A DNA stretch of 64,000 nt from Ficedula albicollis (taxonomy: Eukaryota > Chordata > Aves > Passeriformes > Muscicapidae), in assembly GCF_000247815.1 (NCBI RefSeq), contig NC_021673.1, positions 48,234,069 to 48,298,068 of the forward strand, written 5' to 3'. Shown one piece after another: positions 56,201 through 64,000 of this stretch. Each line of letters begins with the position of its first letter. The stretch's first letter is position 1. The position numbers and the translations under genes were made by a program. The notes below the pieces were generated by a model that did no database searches, was not told the DNA's origin, and saw only the letters and a program-made list of their open reading frames with translations.

Positions 56201-59200
56201 GAAGGTGTGACATCTATTTCTTTAAAAATCATTGGCAGTCCAGGAGTTTAAAGCCAATCCACCTGATGTGGCTGCAGCATACAAATACTCTGGCAAGCAG
56301 TTTGTGGCTCAAGAACAGCAGGAATGGCTGTTAACATCTCTAGGGACTCAGTTTCTTTGTAAAAGTTTCGTTTCATCCAATTTTTTCAGATGCACAGAAG
56401 GTTTGATGACAAATGAGATGCTATTTCATAAGGGTGAGAGAGATCACATGTGTTCCAATTGTGTGTCACTCTGTCAAGAGATTAGTTATAAAATGAAAGG
56501 TGTTATTTAATAAATTCAGGAAGGCATTTTGTGATTTTTTTTTTAATTTAATGACCTTTAGCTGAAGGTATTATTTTAAAAAGGCCACAACATAAAAATG
56601 GAGAGAAGATCCATAAACAGGCAACTGAAAAGTCAAGGATGAGTAGAAGAAGCCATGAATACATATAAGTCAGAAATCAAGTCATCCACCACACTCATTG
56701 AGGAAGCAAAGCAGAGTGCATACAGGGAAAAAAATGAAATCTTTTCTGCAAGAATTCAGATTGTTTGCACAGCTACTTTATTTTCTCTGCTGAAGCACTC
56801 TGATTTAGCTGCATGGCAAGTGTCTGATACAATGTGGGATGCTGGCTGGCAGAGTTAATTCTTAATTAGTTCTGCTGCATGGCTCTGCTGAAAACCTAAC
56901 CTCTAGAGCAAAGCAGTTCACTGATGACAGCACTTTTTCTGGTGGTATTCATCTGAAGTGCATACAAAGGATAAAATCTTACTTTTCAGAAGCAGGACTT
57001 AATTCCACACTAGATATGCTGCTGTGGCTGAGCTGTTTTCACTTGTTACAGTCCAGACACCATCCTCTTTTAAGCTTCTCTCATCCAGCCCCCAGCTCTC
57101 AGTCAAGCTGATTTCACATGGTCCTGACAGCCTTCAACTAACTCACAGGAGTTGTGTTATTCATAATACTGCAGCCCATGGAATGAATTATTTAACTGAT
57201 AACCTTATGCTCACTATAGAAAACCCTTCCACTAGCAAGCTAAACCCCCAGATGTGGTCTGAGCAAACTCTACAGATTCCAAGCCAAAATGTGAACTAGA
57301 AGAACTCAGCATTCTCTCCCCCTGCTTTTTTAAAAAAAATGTATACATAGAAAGGTAATTTATGAAGAAAACAGCCTGAAAGATTTTAATACTTCTGAGG
57401 TCTATTCCTACCACTTCTTCACAACTAGAGAATCAGCAATTAGCTATCTAAGAGTTTGTGGGTTTTTCAGTAAGTTTTTTATCTGATTATAGTACCAATG
57501 AACAAGACCTGAATAATGAAAAGAAAATTAAAAGCTATGATTGATATTTTTATCCCAAGTGTGTGGATATCTTTGAGAGCTGGGAAAAGTGGAGAACATT
57601 TGTTCTTTTTATATTAAAACCTCCCTTGTCCCTGCTGTCTCACTGTTGTACAGGAAGAGCCACAGATCCTGAGTCAGGTGTTTTTATACAGTGCTTAAAA
57701 ATCTGACCTGCTCCCTCTCGTTTACGTGATTCTACCACTTCTTCTGCAGCTGATATTATCAACCTACTAAATTCCAGAAAATTCAAAAGAAGCAATTAGA
57801 GAATCTGCAGTAATTAGTTCTCTCCTCTTCTGGGACAAGTGCCATCAGCTATAAGCAAAGCCTTTTCTCCTATTCTGAAATACGCCAAGCAAAGCTCAAC
57901 TGGTATCTGTGATAGCTGAAAACCTCTGGAGCACTGTTGAACAGAGGTTAAATGTGGATCAAATCAAGATTATACACTGCTCTCCCGCACACCTCTGGAG
58001 CACTGTTGAACAGAGGTTAAATATGGATCAAATCAAGATTATACACTGCTCTCCTGCAAATATTTGCACCTGGCCCCCTCAGAACCTGTGAGGCGGAGAC
58101 AGAAGAGCTACTGTATTTCTATTCTGCATTGCTACTTTGTGACAAAACCTAATTATGTTGTGGCACTTGAGTGTCCAGAAATTCAGAGGTTTTAAAGGAA
58201 GCAATTAGAGAATCTGCAGTAATTAGTTCTCTCCTCTTCTGGGACAAGTGCCATCAGCTATAAGCAAAGCCTTTTCTCCTATTCTGAAATACGCCAAGCA
58301 AAGCTCAGCTGGTATCTGTGATAGCTGAAAACCTCTGGAGCACTGTTGAACAGAGGTTAAATATGGATCAAATCAAGATTATACACTGCTCTCCTGCAAA
58401 TATTTGCACCTGGCCCCCTCAGAACCTGTGAGGCGGAGACAGAAGAGCTACTGTATTTCTATTCTGCATTGCTACTTTGTGACAAAACCGAATTATGTTG
58501 TGGCACTTGAGTATCCAGAAATTCAGAGGTTTTAAAGCTGTTATCAATGATTGCTAAATATGTTTTTTAAGTTTTAATATTATAAATACAATACATAGAC
58601 ATTTACCTAATAAAATTGCAAACTCATGTTTAAAAAAATTGCTAAAGCTCCTCTGGAAGCACAGATGGAAAAGATATCTATCTGCTGTTTAAAATTTAAA
58701 CTCCAAAGAAAGCATTTGCTTTGGAGAAGCTGAAAAATAATTAGAAGATTAAAAAAAACCAAAATCAGCTGAAAGTAAAAATACGGAATTAAATCCAAGG
58801 CATTGCAATGAAATAAAAAAATAGATTAAATAAAAGGTATTTCTCTGAATTAAATCAAACAAAGGGACTGGAAATGACATTAATAAAAATACCAAAGGTC
58901 ATTTGAACTGACTCAGTGAGGGCATTCTTTTTTGCCTGCAATTTCCATTTCTAAATAAAAACCCTAGATCTTGTGCATATGTTCTAATATTTTCCCATCT
59001 CATCTCTTCACTTACCCATTACATATGCCTGCAGTGGTTTGTTCAGATGAGGTTACTTTTCTCTTTAGACAAATAGTGCTGTAAATTAGCTCACATAAAG
59101 CAGCTGTATCACTTTGAACAAATGAAGTATAAGGAACAATAGGCAACACTGGATGATTAATAGAAGTAATTAACAGGGAGCTTAAGTGCACTTTTGCCAT

Positions 59201-62200
59201 GGTAAAGGCTCATTTTACTAGAAAATTCTGAGGCTGTGTGGGATGCTGTCATAGTGCAATTATTTACTTTTTAAAAACCTGCATTTAAAGAGCAGGCAGA
59301 TCAATAACACTTATGATTGTTAATATGAGTACATAGCTTTACCAGAAGACATTTTATTAAAAAAAAAACAACGTGGTCTATGAATTAAAAATACAGATAG
59401 GGTGCGATTACTCACAGTTGCATTTTTATGACTAACCATAAGTTACATATTTACATGGATAAAAAATGCTGTAATTACCAATGAGGCATATTAAACAATA
59501 CCATTAACTAATAGCAGGCTGTGATGAACATGTCTCTTAATCCTTTAGAATTTGGATCGAGCTAAATTGTTGTTGGAGATGCAAAGAATTTAATTTCTGA
59601 GATACATCCATAATGTGGGCCATATTTTTGTATTTTCCTGCCACCTCTTGAGATATTCATTTTATCAGGGTTAGAAAAATCACACATTTTCAGATCAACA
59701 GCATGTCCTTTCTATCCTGTGGTCTTCAAAGCCTGAGCAGCTACTTTTCAGAATGGCTTGGGTGAATCTTCCATCCAGGTTTGACTTTTCCACCTTAGTA
59801 CCCTTTCATTAGTCTCTCACCTACAATCTGGGCTGGAAGATCAGTGCACTGTGCACTTACACAAAGAAGCCTGGCAACATCTGGAGCTCAAGAGCTGCAC
59901 ATCACGTCTCCCAGTGCTTTTAGTGGAGACCACAGCAAGCAGCATGCAGGTATGTCACATGGGTTGGAAAAAGCTTTCTGGCAATGTGTACCACCTGCTT
60001 TTACATCTTGGCAGTGAAGACTGAGCAGTTCAGCGTCCAGAGGAAGTGAACAGAGATTAGGATATGATTGGCATGGTGCAGACTATTTCCAAACACTTCT
60101 CTGAGTACCAGTTTGTAATCTGTTCCCTGCTACTCTTTGCTCATCTGCCACTTCATTTTTCAAATGAGAATTTCTTCAAGATTTGACCAATCTCTGCATC
60201 CTCCTCCAGCCTCCTTTTACAAGAAAGAAAGGAGCTACAAATGTAGTCTGAAAAAAAAGCTATTTTTCCCTTGTAAGAAAAATACCTTTCTTCCACAAGG
60301 GCTCTCTTATTACTTCTGTGGCTTTGAAACACACATGCAGTTGCCTGTTATGATCTGTGCTTTAGGTAACACGTTTCTAGAAAGTCCAGTTTCTCAGCTC
60401 CATGTCAACATTGCTGGGAAAAAAAAAAAAAGGGTTAGGCACTACTATGAACTGGAGTCCCAGAGAGATCAAATCATAAATGAATAACTGTGGCTGGCAC
60501 AAGAGTAGCTCAGAAGCTTATCTAGCATGTAAAATTTCCTGACACCCACCTTGAGCAGCTTTACACCACCTCTGGTCCATTCCTGATAAGGAAGCCTCCA
60601 GTGGCTTCAGCTACAGAGAAAAGAAAGATGAATAGAGGCAAAAGCACCTACACAGACCCACTATGCTGGCAGCACTTCATAAGCTGCTGGATGAAAACAA
60701 CAATTCAGCTTTCCTCTGCAGTTCTAAAAATTAAGGATTCAAATGATTCAGCATGTAATCTAGTATGTGAAATGACAATGAGAAGACAAATGCTGTAACT
60801 GTATCTGGCAAAAGACATCCCCACCAGACTCTGCAGCCAGAGGGCAGGAATTCTGGGGTCAGAGGGAAAGCAAGTGAGAAGCCTGGCCTCATATTTCAAT
60901 CCTTATGACATTTTGCCGAAAGTAGGGGGTCTGAATATTTTGACTTCAGAGTTGACTCCTTTGTCCTGATGCTTAAGAAACTCGAAATGTGTCCTGCTGG
61001 ACAAATGAAAATCTGCATCAGAGAGGACATTGTCTCAACTGCAAATAAAGAGGTCAGGCTAGAGACAGCAGGCTAGGAAGAAAATAGAAACAGGACTTTT
61101 AAGAGTAAGCTGGTAAAATTTTTGAGATGACAACAATTATCATTATAATACATTCTGATTCATTGGAATAATCAAATGAGAAATGGTGGGTGAATTTTCC
61201 ACCATTGTCTGTAAAAAGTACAAAGAAACTCTGAAGTGTATGATCTGTTAAATAAACAGGCTCTTGAAAAGCCATGAGATAAAAGGAAAATGTTCAAATC
61301 AGCTGGGAGCCAAGCTGGACTTTTGGGATTAAGGAGAGCAAGTTGTAGCCCATGGCAGAGGCGAGCAAACCCCTCACTGGGCAAGGACGCTACTGCTCCA
61401 CTGCACAGCCCAGACTGCACCTTGAATTTACAGCTCTCACCTGCTGAGCCTGGAAACCAGATGGCTCAAACTTCCACAGAAAGGAAACCTCCAAACCTTC
61501 ATAGTTTTTTGAGCACAAATTCTGCCTTTGGAAGCATGTCTAGCAATTGAGGGTGCTGTAGGAAAGACTAATATATCAGTCTGAAAGGACTAATAAGAAT
61601 AATGCTTCTTCTGAAAGGAAAAATAAGCCACTTAACAGTAGGACAAATTTTTGCTTCTATAAAATACCCTGAAATTATGTCCTTCTCTGCATCTTTTTCA
61701 CATAAGGACCACTAAGGTTTATGGCAATTAACATCCTCAAGCAGGACGTGGGTTTAAACAGCTCTTCATCATGAAGGAAATATTTTTATCTATTCCGTAT
61801 TAAATCAATAGAAGTCCAGATTGGCTATTGCATAGGGAAAGTCCATAACTATCCAAGGTCACTGTGTACTAGGGCACTTCTCATCTTTCCTATTGAAAGT
61901 ATACAAACCTCTCTAAATACACAAGTTGTGGTGGATCTAGTTTTGAATCATCTAACTCTTCCCATTAATCTGACACTTCTGCCCTCCTTGATTTCCACCA
62001 CACAATCTTGAGACCCAAAACTGAGCACTGATATATTTATTTGCATTTCTCATGGATCTTGCCCTTATCAAATTCCCCAGGGTGAAATTTTATTCACCAG
62101 CTTCATACCCAAAAAGTAACAGCAAAATCAAAGTGTACATACGAAAAACCAGGTCCCTCCCTTGCTTCCATCATCAGAGCTAGTGTTCCAGGGCTTTTAC

Positions 62201-63398
62201 TTAAATGGATTTGGCATTGGCTGGCTCAAAATCACCAATGAGCTCTTGCCTGAAAGATTTTTGGCTGAATCACTGCATTCCTCTGAGCCTTAGATCTGAC
62301 ATCTACAAAGCCAAGACAAGCATAAAAACTTCCATGGTGAAAAGTCTTCAGATCTCCTTCTGAAAAATACTGTGGGAGACTGGTATCATATTCATTATTA
62401 CTATTATTGTCATTTACTCTTATTCTTATGCAGTCTCACCATCTCTGTGAACTCCTTACACATAGATAAGTGTATGCTTAGAGCACAAATGACCGGGATT
62501 ATGATCTGTTAAATGTATTGTGCCTAATACCAGCAACTCTTCCCCTTTTGCAGCATCATATACTCAATTGTGATTCGAACCATCTGGATGAAGAGCAAAG
62601 CTCAGGCTGTCATCATATCCAGCTGTCCTGGTGAGTCTCAGCGTACCCGTGACTCCAGCTTTGTGATTCAATTCCAGCTGATCCTCACAAATCTGGGAGT
62701 TCTTGGACATGCGGTGTCACGCTGGACCCCCATCACCGCATGTGAATGGGGTTTCTGTATTTGTTCATTCATAACCCATTTCTACATTATTTACCTTCTT
62801 TCCTTTGGCACTAAATTCTCTTTAGACACATAATAGAAAACATCTGGGAGAAAATGAATAAAAATACTAACTACTTATTCTAGAAGTTAGAATTCCTATT
62901 CCTAGAACTTTCACCATTTCCAGAATAGTTTTTTCTACCAGATACTCGGCAACACTTGTTCTGTGTCTTCACACGTGCTTGCAAGTCTAGATTTTGCTCA
63001 AGATCAGAAATTCCTGGCCACAGAAAGCTAGGAAATTATCTGAGTAATCCATCCCAAGACTACATATGCCTCAAAGGTTCAGGAAGACCTATTGTGCTTC
63101 CTTTTACTTTTTTTATTTTGGCTGGCTCAGGTTTTGATTGTCCAGCTTGAGGAGACTTGCAAGTGTCCAAATTTCAGGAGCTACTGAGGTCCTGGCTGTC
63201 ACCAAGGAAAGACGGGATCGTGTATTCCTGTCTTGCCTGTCAAGGTACGCACAGACACATCCACACACCAGTCCTATTCTTTCACTAGATGAACTGTTCT
63301 TTTCCCAGGTGGCAAAACCTCCAGTGGCTATACCAGTCGTGGATTCATATCCAGGGCAAAGGTGAAGGCGATCAAGTACAGCATTGTAATTATCCTTG
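8093..63398 (+). CDS. NPSR1: Neuropeptide S receptor 1, 5' part of gene (7 coding exons, incomplete at right edge)
   Basis: This is the gene-level entry; coding sequence is join(8093..8239, 21343..21475, 47895..47998, 48295..48388, 53405..53606, 62554..62630, 63309..63398). The seven pieces total 847 nt, join without a stop or frameshift, and every junction is GT–AG. The product is a class A peptide GPCR of the plasma membrane. Signposts seen are N-glycosylation sequon Asn4-Ser-Thr, GN 66–67 (TM1), Asp94 (TM2), Cys121 (top of TM3), DRY 145–147, Trp171 (TM4), Cys197 (ECL2) and Pro222 (TM5). The match to human NPSR1, recalled from memory, is close over the whole length, e.g. the DSYWIPYMT and RVVRYFQ blocks. 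The family receptor binds neuropeptide S and raises cAMP and calcium. The human protein is about 371 residues, so roughly 90 residues (rest of TM6, TM7, tail) must lie right of 64000. Identity is very secure; no alternative receptor fits as well. Confidence 0.97.
11310..11347 (+). repeat. 16-bp minisatellite-like repeat, about 2.4 copies
   Basis: GCAAACCTGACAAGGT is followed by GCAAACCTGGCAAGGT and a partial third copy ACAAACC. One substitution separates the first two units. Confidence 0.8.
13202..13721 (-). mobile_element. Solo LTR of an endogenous retrovirus, minus strand
   Basis: Read on the minus strand, the element starts TGTAACACTTGAGCCC at 13721. It runs through a C/T-rich U3 and has a polyadenylation signal AATAAA (plus-strand TTTATT at 13327–13332) followed by a T-rich R/U5-like region. 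That order is what an LTR shows. The left edge near 13202 is approximate, and I could not find a convincing target-site duplication. No gag, pol or env adjoins it. It differs from the LTRs at 2270 and 22549 in its terminal bases, so it belongs to another ERV family. Confidence 0.6.
14061..14397 (-). mobile_element. Probable LTR fragment with an AACCAGGACA-type 3' end
   Basis: It begins TGTCCTGGTTT, the same terminal string as the LTRs at 2270 and 22549. Its possible far end, TAATCCAGGCA at about 14397, resembles the 5' end of the 22549–23277 element. No matching target-site duplication was found, so the right boundary and full-length status are unsure. Confidence 0.4.
14542..14617 (+). repeat. 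38-bp tandem duplication
   Basis: Units 14542–14579 and 14580–14617 both start TTCGAATCAGGCCAAATGAA and differ only near their A-rich ends. Confidence 0.92.
15805..16120 (-). mobile_element. CR1 LINE 3' region fragment
   Basis: The series of phrases CTTCTGGAGGTCACCTGAAC, ATCCCACAACCTCTCTGGG, GGTGCTTGACAACCC and TCTGGCTCCCTCTTCTCTG is characteristic of the 3' part of avian CR1 elements in reverse orientation. The copy is diverged and 5'-truncated, as CR1 copies usually are. It has no coding capacity. Confidence 0.8.
16390..16520 (+). repeat. T/G-rich low-complexity block with quadruplex motif
   Basis: About 130 bp is composed almost only of T and G. At 16398–16423 the runs G4, T7, G8, T3, G4 satisfy the usual four-tract G-quadruplex pattern when the G8 run is split. 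Further G4 and G6 runs follow downstream. Confidence 0.8.
21343..21475 (+). CDS. NPSR1: NPSR1 exon 2 (residues 50–93 and first base of 94)
   Basis: Encodes TM1 (about 52–75, TEQLVTLWILF onward) with the class A GN pair at 66–67, the basic intracellular loop 1 (TWRRKRKSRMT, 74–84) and the start of TM2 (YFVTQLAIT). It ends in phase 1 at ACAG|gtagtg, so the TM2 aspartate codon Asp94 is split across intron 2. The loop differs from human mainly by conservative K/R and F/Y changes, as recalled. The exon is 133 nt, and reading on past the donor soon gives a stop, which supports the splice site. Confidence 0.96.
22274..22717 (+). repeat. 196-bp duplication with a 45-bp partial copy and 7-bp filler
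   Basis: Copy 1 is 22274–22469 and copy 2 is 22522–22717; by eye they differ at two positions. Between them lie a third partial copy (22470–22514, starting GGTAACAGATTC) and seven unrelated bases CCGATCT. The unit spans 27 bp of pre-insertion flank plus the 3' end of the adjoining LTR. The partial copy carries the copy-2 variant (GGTAAC, not AGTAAC). Confidence 0.93.
22549..23277 (-). mobile_element. Solo LTR of an endogenous retrovirus (ERVL-like), 729 bp
   Basis: On the minus strand it starts TGCCTTGGTTTTCC at 23277 and ends AAAACCAGGACA at 22549. It has AATAAA (plus-strand TTTATT at 22678–22683) in the expected place before U5. A 5-bp target-site duplication CTACA flanks it (22544–22548 and 23278–23282). 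An extra piece of its 3' end lies at 22301–22469 because of the adjacent duplication. There is no retroviral coding sequence. Open frames inside it are incidental. Confidence 0.85.
24599..24890 (+). repeat. 146-bp perfect tandem duplication
   Basis: Units 24599–24744 and 24745–24890 appear identical base for base. Both start AAACAGTTTCTTCTTAGTC and end in a short T run. Identity of this kind implies a very recent event or an assembly duplication. Confidence 0.95.
25241..25394 (+). repeat. 77-bp tandem duplication
   Basis: Units 25241–25317 and 25318–25394 start CCCTTCAACTTCAGAATG. By eye two substitutions separate them (GATGAAG/GCTGAAG and CAACATT/CAATATT). Confidence 0.94.
26431..26640 (+). 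repeat. 105-bp tandem duplication
   Basis: Units 26431–26535 and 26536–26640 start GTCGTGACCTTTAGCTC and end AAATACATGT. One substitution is seen (TTCGTCC/TTTGTCC). It directly abuts a second, unrelated duplication. Confidence 0.94.
26641..26798 (+). repeat. 80-bp tandem duplication abutting the previous one
   Basis: Units 26641–26720 and 26721–26798 start AGGCACTTTACTGAATGCC. Two substitutions are seen (GCTATAG/GCTGTAG and TACATGC/TACCTGC). Confidence 0.94.
31347..31468 (+). repeat. Three copies of a pyrimidine-rich unit (37–49 bp)
   Basis: Units start at 31347, 31384 and 31433 with TTCCTTTCAGCTGCCG followed by T8 GG and more T. Each unit contains a sequence that looks like a strong 3' splice acceptor (TTCCTTTCAG). 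Confidence 0.9.
31921..32060 (+). mobile_element. tRNA-Ile-derived SINE with CR1-like tail (TguSINE1 type)
   Basis: The first ~75 bp resembles a decayed tRNA-Ile gene: A-box-like TTAGCTCAGATGG, anticodon-stem region TTGGTGATAATAATACCAA and acceptor-end GGGCCA. It is followed by a tail, GGACTTGGTGATCCTTGACAG ... TATTCTGTGATTCT, that matches the 3' end of CR1 LINEs. A tRNA-Ile head with a CR1 tail is the known structure of the zebra finch TguSINE1 family, which CR1 machinery mobilises. The copy is diverged (T-arm degraded), so it is old and is not a functional tRNA. Confidence 0.85.
32744..33055 (-). mobile_element. CR1 LINE 3' region fragment, about 310 bp
   Basis: Starts AGAATCATTTAGGTTGGAAA, the reverse complement of the CR1 3' terminus. 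It then continues with CAACCTAACACTGCCAA, CTGTTCCAATGCTTGACA, GAAGTATTTCCTAATATTC, CCTGAGGCCATTTTCTCTTG and GGTAGTTGCAGAG, all hallmarks of avian CR1. It is 5'-truncated with no reverse transcriptase part. Confidence 0.92.
33162..33235 (-). mobile_element. Short CR1 LINE 3' end
   Basis: ATCACAGAATCAATTAGGTT followed by AGGAAAGAACTTCAAGATTG is the CR1 3' terminus in reverse orientation. It lies about 110 bp from the larger CR1 piece in the same orientation and is a separate insertion or a fragment of a composite. Confidence 0.75.
34692..34722 (+). repeat. 10-bp repeat, three copies
   Basis: CATGCATCTC is repeated three times in tandem. Confidence 0.9.
39530..39556. repeat. Perfect inverted repeat, 10-bp arms with 7-nt loop
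   Basis: TGTGTCACTA and TAGTGACACA are exact reverse complements separated by AGTGTGT. A further TGTGTCACTGA follows at 39560. No T run follows, so it is not an obvious Pol III terminator. Confidence 0.85.
41461..41500 (+). repeat. (ATCAT)8 microsatellite
   Basis: Eight perfect units of the pentanucleotide ATCAT; likely length-variable between individuals. Confidence 0.97.
45627..45742 (+). repeat. 58-bp tandem duplication
   Basis: Units 45627–45684 and 45685–45742 start GAGGAGGGCAGCCCTGG and end AAAGGCTCA or nearby. Two substitutions are seen (GGCCGAGCGTC versus GGCTGAGCATC). Confidence 0.94.
47895..47998 (+). CDS. NPSR1: NPSR1 exon 3 (residues 94–128)
   Basis: Completes Asp94 of TM2 and encodes the rest of TM2 (SFTGLINIMTDII), extracellular loop 1 (WRYTGDFMAPDIV), Cys121 and the start of TM3 (CRVVRYFQ). 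The exon is 104 nt and ends phase 0 at CAG|gtataa. Codon 107, ATT at 47933–47935, is isoleucine; this is the human Asn107Ile polymorphic position by identical numbering. Cys121 is the TM3 partner of the conserved extracellular disulfide. The exon lies 26 kb from exon 2 but only 296 bp from exon 4. Confidence 0.97.
47999..48294 (+). other. NPSR1 intron 3 (296 bp)
   Basis: Short GT–AG intron, phase 0, acceptor TTACTGCCCCAG. Nothing beyond splice signals is seen in it. Confidence 0.95.
48295..48388 (+). CDS. NPSR1: NPSR1 exon 4 (residues 129–159 and first base of 160)
   Basis: Encodes the cytoplasmic half of TM3 (VVLLYASTYVLVSLSI), the G-protein-coupling motif Asp145-Arg146-Tyr147, and most of intracellular loop 2 (HAIVYPMKFLQG). 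It is 94 nt and ends in phase 1 at GGAG|gtagga, splitting the Glu160 codon. As recalled, this block is identical to the human receptor over nearly its full length, indicating strong constraint. No change is seen in the DRY motif. Confidence 0.97.
49922..50625 (+). repeat. 352-bp tandem duplication
   Basis: Units 49922–50273 and 50274–50625 start TGTGCCATGTAGTATG and end TATTTGCAATGAC. By eye one substitution separates them (CATGCCC/CAAGCCC). A matching pair of open frames (from 49996 and 50348) is a result of the duplication; the frame has no recognisable domain. Confidence 0.96.
51556..52115 (+). repeat. Diverged direct repeat pair about 430 bp apart
   Basis: Segments near 51560–51665 and 51985–52105 share ordered blocks: AAGCCCTTTAGACTAGCAAG versus AAGCCCTAGATTAGCAAG, then similar TATTCTACTAAATGC and TACTTTCCTGAACGT runs, then ATTATAAAACATAAAG versus TTTTATAAAGCATAAAA. 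Similarity is partial, so they are old copies of one sequence or two copies of an unrecognised ancient repeat. Confidence 0.5.
52717..52880 (+). repeat. 82-bp tandem duplication
   Basis: Units 52717–52798 and 52799–52880 start CTTGGGTTCATCAGCAGG and end TTTGGGCCCAT. Two substitutions are seen (CCGCACC/CCACACC and GAAGTGC/GAACTGC). Confidence 0.94.
53405..53606 (+). CDS. NPSR1: NPSR1 exon 5 (residues 160–226 and two bases of 227)
   Basis: Encodes the end of intracellular loop 2 (ERQAKV), TM4 (about 165–185, with Trp171), extracellular loop 2 with Cys197 (EVQCWALWPDDSYW) and TM5 up to Pro222 (VYFIPLIII). It is 202 nt, between TTACACAG and ATCAG|gtaagg. Cys197 pairs with Cys121 in this family. 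Loop 2 is almost the same as human, which fits its role in peptide binding. There is no stop or indel. Confidence 0.97.
54131..54192 (+). repeat. 31-bp tandem duplication
   Basis: Units 54131–54161 and 54162–54192 start GATTTGCCTCAAATCAGAG; one substitution (GAGGC/GAGTC). Confidence 0.92.
57789..58537 (+). repeat. Nested tandem duplication (409 and 340 bp outer units, 69-bp inner unit)
   Basis: Outer copy 1 is 57789–58197 and outer copy 2 is 58198–58537, both starting GAAGCAATTAGAGAATCTG. Copy 1 contains a 69-bp inner tandem pair (57922–57990 and 57991–58059) beginning ACCTCTGGAGCACTG. Copy 2 has a single inner unit (58331–58399) that matches the second inner unit. Outer copies differ at about three positions; inner units differ at three. 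Confidence 0.94.
62554..62630 (+). CDS. NPSR1: NPSR1 exon 6 (residues 227–252 and first base of 253)
   Basis: Encodes the cytoplasmic end of TM5 (SIIYSIVIRTIW) and the first part of intracellular loop 3 (MKSKAQAVIISSCP). It is 77 nt, bounded by TTTTGCAG and TCCTG|gtgagt, phase 1 at the end. The TM5 part is close to human; the loop segment after KSK is more variable (AQA where I recall TYE). Reading on past the donor gives a stop after about 60 codons, so an unspliced frame here should not be mistaken for a gene. Confidence 0.95.
62631..63308 (+). other. NPSR1 intron 6 (678 bp)
   Basis: GT–AG intron, phase 1, acceptor TTCTTTTCCCAG. Unique noncoding sequence; no repeat recognised. Confidence 0.93.
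63309..63398 (+). CDS. NPSR1: NPSR1 exon 7 (residues 253–282 and first base of 283)
   Basis: Encodes the rest of intracellular loop 3 (GGKTSSGYTSRGFISRAK) and the start of TM6 (VKAIKYSIVIIL). It is 90 nt and ends in phase 1 at CTTG|gtaagt, a consensus donor. The basic ISRAKVKAIK stretch, the G-protein-contacting end of TM6, is conserved. The loop looks one residue longer than my recollection of human (an extra Gly near 259). The CWxP and NPxxY motifs come after this exon and are not in the window. Confidence 0.95.
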
Positions 63399-64000
63399 GT
63401 AAGTGAAAAGTCCTACAGCTGGGAGGATGCTGACATTAGGAAGCTGCTTTTCCTCAGCAACCTCTATCATCAACAGACAAAGTAGATGGCTTGGAGAAGG
63501 AGCTTTACTCAGACACCTGACTTGCCTTCTGAGCTTGTCCTTCCCCACTCTTCTGGCTGATACGTTTCTATTTTAGGTATCTGACATAAGCCTTAAATTA
63601 AATTAGATGCATAACCCCTCATGTGCATAGAGAAAGTAAAGATGTCTAAATGTCTAAAAGGAACAAAGGAAGAGGTTGTCTCTTTCTTATCCAGACTGCC
63701 AAAAGATTTGGCAACTGAGTTGTCTTTTAGGCTTAGAGACATTGCAAGGCATCTGAGCAGCTGGGGTGGTGCAAGGGAAAGAAGAGGTGAGATGTGCAGC
63801 AATTGTATTTGATGTCACAGGTGTGTTGCCGAGATGGAAAGAATGAGCTCTCTTTTCCCAGCTGGGCAGCAGATGAATTAATGCAAGTGTTCTCAGTCTT
63901 CCAGGGAAATGACATTATTCTGATGCAATTAGGAGGCTGATATTCTATCTCAATAAATAAAGACAGCATCACACAGAGCTTGTGATTAGCTGCCAGAGAC
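63399..64000 (+). other. NPSR1 intron 7, 5' part
   Basis: Starts with a consensus donor GTAAGT and continues to the right edge. No coding or repeat feature is recognised in these 602 bp. Confidence 0.85.

Larger units (their letters stand above)
53607..62553 (+). other. NPSR1 intron 5 (8.9 kb)
   Basis: GT–AG intron, phase 2, acceptor CCCCTTTTGCAG. It holds a 31-bp duplication (54131–54192) and the nested 409/340-bp duplication (57789–58537). The stretches 54.2–57.7 kb and 58.6–62.5 kb are noncoding with no transposon I can name. 59250–59700 is AT-rich with several TAAT-type homeodomain-like sites. Confidence 0.9.

Noticed and set aside
62570..62833. Independent 87-codon gene
   Set aside because: It is NPSR1 exon 6 read past its donor site into intron 6.

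Overview
The window is vertebrate nuclear DNA from a bird, most likely a passerine. Seven exons with standard GT–AG introns encode most of one class A GPCR, recognised as neuropeptide S receptor 1 (NPSR1). The transposon landscape is avian: CR1 LINE 3' ends, LTRs of endogenous retroviruses, and a tRNA-Ile-derived SINE with a CR1-like tail of the TguSINE1 type, which is known from songbirds. No prokaryotic or viral coding unit is present.

Layout. 1–8092 is the upstream flank of NPSR1. It holds a solo LTR (2270–3059) with a CATCAC microsatellite, and an extraordinary run of 505 consecutive C residues (7433–7937) that ends 155 bp before the start codon. Coding exons on the + strand are 8093–8239, 21343–21475, 47895–47998, 48295–48388, 53405–53606, 62554–62630 and 63309–63398. 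They join in frame to give 282 codons plus one base, from the extracellular N-terminus to the start of TM6. The remaining exons (rest of TM6, TM7, C-terminal tail) lie beyond the right edge. Introns 1, 2, 4 and 5 are large and hold LTRs, CR1 pieces, the SINE and many recent short tandem duplications. I found no second gene.

Function. NPSR1 is the receptor for neuropeptide S, a brain peptide linked in mammals to arousal, anxiety and locomotion; it couples to Gs and Gq. The visible part keeps the expected class A signposts: GN in TM1, Asp94 in TM2, the Cys121/Cys197 disulfide pair, DRY at 145–147, Trp171 in TM4 and Pro222 in TM5. Residue numbering matches the human protein (recalled from memory) through exon 6. 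The bird codes isoleucine at position 107, the site of the human Asn107Ile polymorphism.

The most unusual features are the 505-base poly-C tract next to the promoter and the density of young tandem duplications with units of about 30–410 bp. Several of these carry internal histories: duplication across a transposon edge, a templated partial copy with filler, and a nested duplication with loss of one unit. No new defence or mobile system was found.
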